Positions 8,648 to 15,207 of a DNA stretch of 19,684 nt are shown here, one piece after another. Position 1 is the stretch's first letter. Every line of letters begins with the position of its first letter. Under the pieces are notes generated by a model. The model was not told the origin of the DNA. It did not search any database and worked only from the letters and a program-made list of their open reading frames with translations. This stretch comes from an uncultured Moraxella sp. (GTDB lineage: Bacteria > Pseudomonadota > Gammaproteobacteria > Pseudomonadales > Moraxellaceae): the NCBI GenBank assembly GCA_916720335.1, contig CAKAQU010000017.1:1-19684 (forward strand), in the 5' to 3' direction. Made by a program: the position numbers and the translations under genes.

Positions 8648-8675
8648 TAAAAAAACGCACTGATTAACAGTGCGT
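8648..8675 (-). terminator. Intrinsic terminator downstream of hupB
   Basis: ACGCACTG (8655-8662) pairs perfectly with CAGTGCGT (8668-8675) around a 5-nt loop. On the minus strand the stem runs directly into seven T residues. It starts about 20 nt after the hupB stop codon and is the best terminator of the window. Confidence 0.9.
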
Positions 8676-8694
8676 CTTACAAAAAAAGAGTAAA

Positions 8695-8997
8695 TTATTT
8701 TTTAGCTTTTTTGGCTTTTGGTTCAACATTAACCGCATCTTTTAAGCCTTTACCAGCTTTAAAGCTTGGTACTTTGCTAGCTGCGATTTGTAAAGGTTCA
8801 CCAGTTTTTGGGTTACGACCCGTGCGAGCAGCACGCTCTTTAACAGTAAATGTACCAAAACCTACCAATACAACGTCGTCGCCTTTTTCTAAGGTAGCTT
8901 GAACGCTTGCGGTAAAAGCATTTAGCGCTTTAGTTGCTTGGTCCTTAGTAAGACCTGCTTGGCTTGCAATGCTATCAACTAATTCTGACTTATTCAT
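8695..8997 (-). CDS. hupB: DNA-binding protein HU (beta type)
   Basis: HU-family nucleoid protein of 100 residues. The conserved start MNKSELVDSIA, the GFGTFTVKERAARTGRNPKTGEPL beta-arm region and the closing FKAGKGLKDAVN are all present; RNPKTGE is the DNA-intercalating arm with its conserved proline. Classical HU ends near residue 90; here ten more residues, VEPKAKKAKK, form a short lysine-rich tail. The start is supported by GAGGAT about 8 nt upstream. Position before ppiD indicates the hupB locus. HU compacts DNA and assists replication, recombination and transcription; it acts as a dimer. Confidence 0.96.
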   Translation of the reverse strand: MNKSELVDSIASQAGLTKDQATKALNAFTASVQATLEKGDDVVLVGFGTFTVKERAARTGRNPKTGEPLQIAASKVPSFKAGKGLKDAVNVEPKAKKAKK

Positions 8998-9110
8998 AAT
9001 AAATCCTCATTGGGAAAATAAACGTAAATCCACCTTCCAAAATTGTAACCTTTTGGCGAAAATGGCTGCTAAATTTTTGAAAATTGTCAATACAACACTC
9101 AATTTGTTGC

Positions 9111-9139
9111 ATTGTAAAAGCAAGAGGCTTATTTTACAA
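9111..9139 (-). promoter_or_regulatory. Putative hupB promoter overlapping an inverted repeat
   Basis: On the minus strand TTGTAA (9134-9139) and TACAAT (9111-9116) are spaced by 17 bp, matching four and five of six consensus bases. The same stretch is a dyad: TTGTAAAA (9112-9119) and TTTTACAA (9132-9139) are perfect inverted repeats 12 bp apart, so a bound dimer would cover both promoter elements. The leader to the hupB ATG would be about 105 nt. Confidence 0.45.
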
Positions 9140-9252
9140 GGGGTATATGTTATTTTTTATAGATTTTTTCACAAAATTTCTATGAAAAAGTGAAAATTTA
9201 GCAATAAAACTAAATTTTACGTGGTTAAAACGATAAAATTAAACTGAAATGG

Positions 9253-9281
9253 TTTACTTTTTGGCTTGATGACTTTATTAT
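9253..9281 (+). promoter_or_regulatory. Putative promoter of the plus-strand SCP2-like gene
   Basis: TTTACT (9253-9258) and TATTAT (9276-9281) are separated by 17 bp, matching four and five of six consensus bases. The expected start point is near 9288, about 28 nt before the ATG. The leader has only a weak ribosome binding sequence (TTGAAG). Confidence 0.4.
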
Positions 9282-9315
9282 TTGTTGTTATTTATCAAAG
9301 AATGATTGAAGTTTT

Positions 9316-10002
9316 ATGAATCAAAATCAATACACGCCCAACACTCCAAACCCAAACTTTGAAAAAAAACCAGCAGGACTAGCTCGTGGCTTATTAAATA
9401 TTTTATTGGTATTTTTAGAATCTGCCATCACTTTGGTTTTGCGTTTTGACCCAAAACTTAGAAAACTGGCTTACCCTTTAGCTAGTGAAAACGTCGTAGT
9501 TTGCATTCGGACTTATTTGCCACATAGTGAGATTTACGCTACTTTTGGCTATCGGGGAGTATTGCTTGATGACCGTCTACCCGCCAATAAAACCATGGCA
9601 GATATTACCATCAATGGCTATACATTCCAGTTGATTAACATGCTAACCAATCACAGCAGTAGTTCAGTTGATGCGCTGCAAATACGTGGAGAAGCCAAAC
9701 AGGTTGCTCAACTTAAGGCGTTTTTAACCCAGCTTGGTGTGGGTGGTGTGATTGCTAATGTTTTGCAAACCATTAGAGGCAGCCAAAAGAAACCAACCGA
9801 AGAGGAAAAACAGCAAAAACAAGAAAATTATAAAGCTAAAATTGCTGAACAGCAAACAATTATTGACAATTTAACCATTGAAAATCACAAACTTAACACC
9901 ATGATTTTGGAGATGCAAAGCAAACAAAAAACCCTTAAGCTTGCGCTAATTATAATGGGAATTTTGGCAATATTAGCAATCATTGCAAATTTTATTTGGT
10001 AA
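9316..10002 (+). CDS. UbiJ/SCP2-like protein with coiled coil and C-terminal membrane anchor
   Basis: 228 residues; I do not recognise a named protein. Residues about 29-139 resemble the SCP2-like fold of UbiJ by pattern: an amphipathic LLVFLESAITLVLRFDPKLRKL start, a central beta-rich part, then MADITINGYTFQLINML followed by DALQIRGEAKQVAQLKAFL, which matches the order 'D-hxhxG....L..hL......hxhxGDa.la..L' of that family. A charged, Gln/Lys/Glu-rich segment (about 161-206) is predicted coiled coil. The last 20 residues (about 208-227, LALIIMGILAILAIIANFIW) form a hydrophobic helix ending at the stop, as in tail-anchored proteins. UbiJ supports ubiquinone synthesis by binding lipid intermediates and also has a C-terminal coiled coil, but normally lies between ubiE and ubiB and has no membrane tail. 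This is the only plus-strand protein gene between 480 and the end of the window. A UbiJ relation is inference; the anchor is clear. Confidence 0.6.
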   Translation: MNQNQYTPNTPNPNFEKKPAGLARGLLNILLVFLESAITLVLRFDPKLRKLAYPLASENVVVCIRTYLPHSEIYATFGYRGVLLDDRLPANKTMADITINGYTFQLINMLTNHSSSSVDALQIRGEAKQVAQLKAFLTQLGVGGVIANVLQTIRGSQKKPTEEEKQQKQENYKAKIAEQQTIIDNLTIENHKLNTMILEMQSKQKTLKLALIIMGILAILAIIANFIW

Positions 10003-10036
10003 CATACATCACCCAACTCAATCAAGCACAAAAATT

Positions 10037-10498
10037 TTATATATCATTTAATAAAAATGGGGCAATTTGCAAAAGCCCTATTTTTTCATGTTCTTTAAAT
10101 GGTAAGCGCCTTTGGCTAATGTGCCAGTTTTTTGTATAAACCGCAAGAATATCTAAATCTGCTTTGACTTGACTTATAGTAACTTGATTGGTTTGCAATT
10201 GATTATTTTGCAGTTTATTTCTACCACACTGTATTTCAATTTTTTTTAATTCGCTATTTAATTGCTGATGATGTTGTAGACAATTTAATTGGATTAAAAT
10301 ACAAGCATTGTAATATATTAAATTAGTTTTTTTGGTATAATCTGGACTCATGGTAATATCCGAAAAATAGCACTCGCCCATATTTTTTAAATGCGATTTT
10401 GTGATACTCCATATATTTTCACTATCAAAATTACTTCCAAACAATATGACCAGTTGGCTAATATCGCTAATTTGGCTAATCTCTTTGATATCTATCAT
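10037..10498 (-). CDS. folK: Divergent FolK-like protein (HPPK family), catalytic residues altered
   Basis: 153 residues located 9 bp after folB. The HPPK pattern is recognisable: VILFGSNFDS (family GSN), IYYNACILIQL (family FxNAVxxL), ELKKIEIQCGR (family AIExxxGR) and ADLDIL (family LDLDI, the Mg-binding Asp pair). HPPK transfers pyrophosphate from ATP to 6-hydroxymethyl-dihydropterin in folate synthesis. However the Trp-Gly-Pro-Arg loop before LDLDI is replaced by VTISQVK, and the downstream LPH....R stretch reads LPFKEHEKIG, so the equivalents of E. coli His115 and Arg121 seem absent. The N-terminus has about 14 extra residues with a small repeat (ISQISDISQ), and there is no clear Shine-Dalgarno sequence before the ATG. 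By eye the gene is more AT-rich than its neighbours. It may be inactive, or specialised; another folK may exist elsewhere. Confidence 0.6.
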   Translation of the reverse strand: MIDIKEISQISDISQLVILFGSNFDSENIWSITKSHLKNMGECYFSDITMSPDYTKKTNLIYYNACILIQLNCLQHHQQLNSELKKIEIQCGRNKLQNNQLQTNQVTISQVKADLDILAVYTKNWHISQRRLPFKEHEKIGLLQIAPFLLNDI

Positions 10499-10507
10499 TT
10501 TATTATT

Positions 10508-10861
10508 TTATTTTTGACGAATAATTTTCACACCTACCGACTCTGCATTAAAAATTGCCTGCGGTTTTTTGATGGTTAATTCAATTTTTGTGCATGGATA
10601 ATGTTCCAAAATATACTGACAAATTTTTTCAGCTAAAAACTCAATTAATTTTGCTTGAGTTTGATGACATATTTCTTCTATTTTGGTACAAATTTCCTTA
10701 TAATCAATTGTGTCATTTACATCATCACTTTGACCTGCTTTTTGAATATCATAGGTCAATTTAACATCAATCAACAATAATTGATTAATTTGACGTTCCC
10801 ATGAATATACGCCAATAACGGTATTGATTTTTAAATTATTAATAAAAATTTCATCACTCAT
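10508..10861 (-). CDS. folB: Dihydroneopterin aldolase
   Basis: FolB converts 7,8-dihydroneopterin to 6-hydroxymethyl-dihydropterin, the step before HPPK in folate synthesis. The 117-residue protein has the typical start IFINNLKINTVIGVYSWERQINQ, the central SDDVNDTIDYKEIC, LIEFLAEKICQYIL and the C-terminal IELTIKKPQAI with the conserved lysine. I place the start at the ATG of MSDEIF; an upstream in-frame TTG at 10876 would add five residues but lacks a better ribosome binding site. It follows rarD by 22 bp and precedes the folK-like gene by 9 bp, so these three probably share a transcript. Confidence 0.92.
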   Translation of the reverse strand: MSDEIFINNLKINTVIGVYSWERQINQLLLIDVKLTYDIQKAGQSDDVNDTIDYKEICTKIEEICHQTQAKLIEFLAEKICQYILEHYPCTKIELTIKKPQAIFNAESVGVKIIRQK

Positions 10862-10883
10862 AGTTATATTTTCCAAAATATTA

Positions 10884-11759
10884 TTAAGATTTATGTTTAA
10901 TTAAGTCGATACTGTAAATAATTAATCCTAACCAAATTAAACTAAATACTAATAATTTTTTAATATCAAATCCTTCATGATAATAAAAAATTGCTAACAA
11001 AAAAACGATACTTGGTGTTAAATAATTTAAAAAAGATAACGTGTTAAAGGCTACCCATCTTGTTGCTTGATTGTATAATAAAAGCGGAATGAGTGTAATT
11101 GGTCCTGCTAAGGTTAAAAGCCAAATATCATAAGAAAACCAAAAATCCAAATGGGAACTTTTTACATCGGTTGTTAAAAGCCAACCTAAACACAGCGGAA
11201 CTAATAACAACGTTTCTAAAAATAATCCATCAATAGCATTAAATGGTGTTTGGCGTTGAATGACTCCATAAATACCAAAAGATAATGGCAACAAAAGACT
11301 AATCCACGACAGTCCGCCAAGCCAAAGTATCTGAATTAAAATTGCTGCCGTTGCCAGTGCTACTGCTATTTTTTGAAACATTCGCAAGCGTTCGCCAAAC
11401 AAAATCACTGACAACAACACCCCAAAAAGTGGATTGATAAAATACCCCAAACTTGCTTCTAAAATCTGATTATGTGCTACTGCCCACACATAAATCAGCC
11501 AATTACTTGCTATTAATAAAGACGCTAAAAAAGCAAAAGCTAGCCATCTTGGGTGTTGTCGCATCATAGCAAGCCATTGGGTTCGCCGACCCACAATCAT
11601 TACAAAAAGTAGTACAACAAACGTCCAAATTATTCGATGAACGATAACTTCCGATGCAGAATAATCAGATAATTCTTTAAAATATAAAGGAAAAATTCCC
11701 CAAATTAAAAAGGCAGTTAATGCGCAAATTAACCCATTTGGTGTGGTTTTGACAGACAT
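10884..11759 (-). CDS. rarD: RarD-type EamA-family permease
   Basis: Integral membrane protein of 291 residues with about ten hydrophobic segments, of the RarD branch of the EamA drug/metabolite transporter superfamily. It begins MSVKTTPNGLICALTAFLIWGIFPLYFKEL, which aligns with the family's G.....YF.WG..P.YFK start, followed by the HRI.W motif and ASNWLIYVWAV..N.ILEASLGYFINPL.., all characteristic. The substrate is unknown; RarD of E. coli was named from a chloramphenicol sensitivity context but is not a proven exporter. I chose the ATG at 11759 because it aligns with homologue starts and lies one base after the tyrA-aroA stop codon (TAA-C-ATG), indicating translational coupling; the upstream ATG at 11786 would overlap aroA by 26 bp. 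Confidence 0.9.
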   Translation of the reverse strand: MSVKTTPNGLICALTAFLIWGIFPLYFKELSDYSASEVIVHRIIWTFVVLLFVMIVGRRTQWLAMMRQHPRWLAFAFLASLLIASNWLIYVWAVAHNQILEASLGYFINPLFGVLLSVILFGERLRMFQKIAVALATAAILIQILWLGGLSWISLLLPLSFGIYGVIQRQTPFNAIDGLFLETLLLVPLCLGWLLTTDVKSSHLDFWFSYDIWLLTLAGPITLIPLLLYNQATRWVAFNTLSFLNYLTPSIVFLLAIFYYHEGFDIKKLLVFSLIWLGLIIYSIDLIKHKS

Positions 11760-11760
11760 G

Positions 11761-14034
11761 TTATTGTATCGTAATATCCAGTCCAACGCTGTTTGCTAAC
11801 GCTGCAAAGTTTGGAAAACTGGTAGCGACGGTTTCGGTACCATGAATAATAATTGTCTCTTTTGCTCGGCAGCTTGCCACTGCAAAACTCATGGCAATGC
11901 GATGGTCGTGATGAGACATAATTTCACCACCTGTAAAAATATCCGTTTTTTCTTTGTTTTTGCCCTTGCCTTCAATGATAATACCATCATCCAGCACGGT
12001 ACACGAAATACCTAAAGTCGTTAAACCTTCTGCCATTACTGCAATACGGTCTGACTCTTTGACACGAAGCTCTTTTGCGCCTGTTAATTTGGTTGTACCT
12101 ATTGCACAACTTGCCGCAATAAACAGTATAGGAAATTCATCAATTGCCAATGGAACGAGATGCTCTGGGATTTTGATACCTTGCAATTTGGACGGACGCA
12201 CTATAACGTCAGCAATCGGTTCACCGCCAACAGTCTGCTCATTACAGATGGTAATATCAGCATTCATTAATTTTAGAATATCAATTACGCCCGTACGCGT
12301 TGGATTCATACCAACTTTTTGCAAAGTAATGCCGTCGCCTTGTCCAATTGCTGCCAGTACCATAAAAAACGCTGCACTAGAAATATCAGCAGGCACCACA
12401 ATATCACAAGCTGTTAAACGGCCACCGCCTGTAACGCTGATTTTATTACCATTTACAGCAATTGGATAACCAAAGGCATTTAACATACGTTCAGTATGGT
12501 CACGACTGACCTCAGGTTCAGTAATCGTGGTTGTACCATTTGCCCATAGTGATGCTAAAATTAAACAAGATTTAATTTGAGCGGATGCCACTGGTAATGT
12601 GTAGTCAATCGCTGTCAAGGTTTGGTTGCCAAAGATGGATAAAGGAGCTGTGCCTTTTTCGCCTGTCGTCTGTATTTTTGCGCCCATCAAGCGTAACGGG
12701 GATGCTACACGTTCCATAGGACGTTTGGATAAACTTACATCACCAGTCATCACACTGTCAAATTTTTGAGCCGATAAAATCCCTGCCAATAAGCGCATAC
12801 TAGTACCAGAATTTCCCATATATAACGGGTTTTTTGGAGCTTGTAGCCCATCAATACCTACACCATAAATAGTAACTTTATCACCATCTCGGTGAATTTC
12901 CACGCCCATATCACTAAAGGCTTGTAGTGTTGCCAATGCATCTTCACCTTCCAAAAACCCTGTAATGTGTGTTACACCATCTGCCAGCGCCCCAAACATA
13001 ATACTGCGATGTGAAATGGACTTATCGCCAGGAACACTGATGGTGCCACTGATAAAACTGCTTGGGTTAATGTGATAACTTTGCTGGGTCATGGAGTTTT
13101 CCTTGTTGATTGATTGATTTGCTAGCAACATATATCCAAAATGACGACGGGCATCTCGAGCAGTACCTAAATGTCGTAAAATTTCTTCAGAATTCTCATC
13201 TTCAATTAAAATTTTTAGTTGATTTAAATGCTCAGTAAATTTATCCAATGCAGTCAATAACGCCGTTTTATTTGCCAAAAATATATCATGCCACATAATC
13301 GGCGAACTGGCAGCAATTCGGCTAAAATCACGAAACCCGCCTGCGGCATAACGAAAAATATCCAAATTATCATCATGACGCGCCATTTGGTCGGTCAAAG
13401 TAAAAGCAATTAAATGTGGCAGATGACTAGTATAAGCCAGCACTTTATCATGACGAATACTATCCATAAACACCACATCAGCACCAATAGACTGCCAAAG
13501 TGTTTGGACAACCAATAAAGCGTTTTGATTGGTATGAGCATCTGGACAAATGATTACTTTGTGACCCAAAAATAACTTGGGATTTCGGGCATAAAAACCA
13601 GAATTTTCTGCGCCAGCGATTGGATGAGCGGGAATAAAATTGGGCAGCTGATTTCCAAAAACTTGTTTGACGTCCTCAAGAATATTGACTTTAGTGCTGC
13701 CAACATCAGTAATAATACACTCTTTATTAACATCGCCAGACATCATAGCATGTTTAATCGCCTGCAAAATATCATGCACTGACTTTACAGGCACAGCCAG
13801 CAAAATTACATCTGCTGATGTAATGCCCTGATATACATCTGTAAAACCGTTGTGTAATACCTTCGCTAAAACAGCCGCATTAACACTGTCTTGATTAAAA
13901 TCCACACCAACAATGGTTTGACACAAAGGTTTTTGGGGGTGATTGGTGTTGTAATCTTTAATTGCTTGAGCAAAACTAGCTCCGATAAGCCCAAGCCCAA
14001 TCACACACAAACGCCCACACACAGGATACTGCAT
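11761..14034 (-). CDS. tyrA/aroA: Bifunctional prephenate dehydrogenase / EPSP synthase (TyrA-AroA fusion)
   Basis: 757 residues. The N-terminal part (about 1-300) is TyrA, an NAD(P)-dependent dehydrogenase of tyrosine synthesis, with nucleotide motif VIGLGLIGAS (11-20), DVGSTK, and HPIAGAENSG with the conserved histidine. From residue 315 begins a full-length EPSP synthase (AroA, sixth shikimate step): VPGDKSISHRS (Lys338 expected at the PEP site), YMGNSGTSMRLL, SLSKRPMERV, and KELRVKESDRI near the C-terminus. Such fusions are known in Pseudomonas and Acinetobacter relatives. It directly follows pheA (14 bp apart) with GGAG about 7 nt before its ATG, and rarD starts one base after its stop. 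The two domains are joined by a short Asn/Gln/Lys linker that hides a second ribosome binding site and start, described separately. Confidence 0.96.
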   Translation of the reverse strand: MQYPVCGRLCVIGLGLIGASFAQAIKDYNTNHPQKPLCQTIVGVDFNQDSVNAAVLAKVLHNGFTDVYQGITSADVILLAVPVKSVHDILQAIKHAMMSGDVNKECIITDVGSTKVNILEDVKQVFGNQLPNFIPAHPIAGAENSGFYARNPKLFLGHKVIICPDAHTNQNALLVVQTLWQSIGADVVFMDSIRHDKVLAYTSHLPHLIAFTLTDQMARHDDNLDIFRYAAGGFRDFSRIAASSPIMWHDIFLANKTALLTALDKFTEHLNQLKILIEDENSEEILRHLGTARDARRHFGYMLLANQSINKENSMTQQSYHINPSSFISGTISVPGDKSISHRSIMFGALADGVTHITGFLEGEDALATLQAFSDMGVEIHRDGDKVTIYGVGIDGLQAPKNPLYMGNSGTSMRLLAGILSAQKFDSVMTGDVSLSKRPMERVASPLRLMGAKIQTTGEKGTAPLSIFGNQTLTAIDYTLPVASAQIKSCLILASLWANGTTTITEPEVSRDHTERMLNAFGYPIAVNGNKISVTGGGRLTACDIVVPADISSAAFFMVLAAIGQGDGITLQKVGMNPTRTGVIDILKLMNADITICNEQTVGGEPIADVIVRPSKLQGIKIPEHLVPLAIDEFPILFIAASCAIGTTKLTGAKELRVKESDRIAVMAEGLTTLGISCTVLDDGIIIEGKGKNKEKTDIFTGGEIMSHHDHRIAMSFAVASCRAKETIIIHGTETVATSFPNFAALANSVGLDITIQ
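13090..13120 (-). promoter_or_regulatory. Internal Shine-Dalgarno, ATG and tetranucleotide repeat at the TyrA/AroA junction
   Basis: Within the fusion, on the minus strand, AAGGA (13100-13104) lies exactly 7 nt before an in-frame ATG (13090-13092) that is residue 315, Met-Thr-Gln-Gln, the natural start of the AroA domain. Just upstream the plus strand reads three and a half copies of TTGA (13106-13120). The site could allow AroA to be made alone, or be a remnant of formerly separate genes. Confidence 0.55.
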
Positions 14035-14048
14035 TACAAACTCCGCTT

Positions 14049-15155
14049 TTATAATACAGCTTTTGGATAAGAACCTAATACTCGTAATTCTTTTACCAAG
14101 GGACGAATTTCCTCAATGGCAGCCTTAACGTTTTTATCTTCAATGTGTCCATTCATATCAATAAAGAATACATAAGCCCATTTATTAGGACGCTCTGGGC
14201 GGGTTTCAATACTGGTCATTGATACACCATGGCGTTTTAATGGCTCTAAAATTTCAATCAAAGCGCCAGTACGGTCAGCACTGGATACCAAAATCGATGT
14301 TTTATCTTGACCTGAAGGCGCGGTATCTTCCTTGCCAATGATTAAAAACCGTGTGGTGTTGTTAGGATTATCTTCAATGTTTTCATGAAGTTTGTGTAAA
14401 CCATATTCAGCCACCGCTACATCGCCTGCAATCGCTGCTGAATGCCATTCATTTTTGAGTCGTCTAGCAGCTTCGCCATTTGATGATACGGCAATGCGTT
14501 CCACATTAGGAAAATGCGTATCTAGCCAATGACGGCACTGGGCAAGTGATTGTTGGTGAGAATAAATTTTACTTAAACTATCTACTTTGGTATGTTCGGC
14601 AACTAAGAAATTATGATGAATCGGCATTTCTACTTCGCCGATAATTTTTAGATTGGAATTTAAAAAGGCATCAAGAGTATGATTAACCACACCTTCTGAT
14701 GAGTTTTCTACAGGAACAACACCATACATTGCTGAACCTGCTTCGACTTCACGAAAAACATCGGTAATGGTTGCTAAAGGTGCAGTTGTTGCCGCTTTAC
14801 CAAAATGTTTTAAAGCAGCTGCATGAGTAAAGGTGCCAATAGGTCCTAAAAAAGCTACTTTTTGTGGTGCCTCTAACTCCAAACACACTGACATAATTTC
14901 ACGAAATAAGCGAGCCATTTTTTCGCCACTTAGCGGTCCTGAATTTCTTGCCATCACCGCTTTTAATACCTGGGCTTCACGTTCTGGACGATAAAATATT
15001 GGGTCATTCTCGTGATTTTTTTTGACATTGGCAACCTCTTGGGCAATCTTTGCGCGCTGATTAATTAAGGTTTGGATTTGCTCATCAATATTGTCAATTT
15101 GATTGCGTAAAGTAGAAATTGCATTAGTGTCTAAAATGCCAGTTTTATGAGTCAT
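14049..15155 (-). CDS. pheA: Bifunctional chorismate mutase / prephenate dehydratase (P-protein)
   Basis: 368 residues. It turns chorismate to prephenate and then to phenylpyruvate for phenylalanine synthesis. An N-terminal AroQ-type chorismate mutase (about 8-95) shows LRNQIDNIDEQIQTLINQRAKIAQEV; the dehydratase (about 100-275) has VAFLGPIGTFTHAAA, YGVVPVENSSEGVVNHTLD and the catalytic TRF of NNTTRFLIIG; a C-terminal ACT domain (about 285-365) carries DRTGALIEILEPLKRHGVSMTSIETRP, the usual phenylalanine feedback site. I start at the ATG at 15155, preceded by GGGATT; an upstream ATG at 15197 would add 14 residues absent from the family. It lies 52 bp after copA with no terminator between, and heads the aromatic cluster pheA, tyrA-aroA. 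Confidence 0.96.
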   Translation of the reverse strand: MTHKTGILDTNAISTLRNQIDNIDEQIQTLINQRAKIAQEVANVKKNHENDPIFYRPEREAQVLKAVMARNSGPLSGEKMARLFREIMSVCLELEAPQKVAFLGPIGTFTHAAALKHFGKAATTAPLATITDVFREVEAGSAMYGVVPVENSSEGVVNHTLDAFLNSNLKIIGEVEMPIHHNFLVAEHTKVDSLSKIYSHQQSLAQCRHWLDTHFPNVERIAVSSNGEAARRLKNEWHSAAIAGDVAVAEYGLHKLHENIEDNPNNTTRFLIIGKEDTAPSGQDKTSILVSSADRTGALIEILEPLKRHGVSMTSIETRPERPNKWAYVFFIDMNGHIEDKNVKAAIEEIRPLVKELRVLGSYPKAVL

Positions 15156-15207
15156 AATAAATCCCGAGTTTTTATAAAAAATGTAGCAATGATACATGAT
15201 TTTTGGG

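Larger units (their letters stand above)
8998..9315. other. 318-bp AT-rich divergent intergenic region
   Basis: This gap separates hupB (minus) from the plus-strand gene starting at 9316. It holds a candidate hupB promoter overlapping a dyad (9111-9139), an isolated TTGACA on the minus strand (9085-9090) without a matching -10, and a candidate plus-strand promoter (9253-9281). Long A/T runs dominate 9140-9240. I found no coding potential, tRNA or further hairpin there. Confidence 0.6.

Noticed and set aside
9085..9090. Perfect TTGACA on the minus strand upstream of hupB
   Set aside because: No acceptable -10 box lies 15-19 bp further; the TACAAT at 9042-9047 is too far away.
10003..10036. 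Shared terminator between the convergent SCP2-like and folK-like genes
   Set aside because: The 34-bp gap has A/T runs but no stem-loop that could serve as an intrinsic terminator.
15156..15197. In-frame 14-residue extension before pheA rich in Tyr and Phe, resembling an attenuator leader peptide
   Set aside because: It is in frame with and continuous into PheA, no terminator/antiterminator hairpins follow, and AT-rich DNA gives Phe/Tyr/Ile codons by chance. The ATG at 15155 with GGGATT upstream is the better start.
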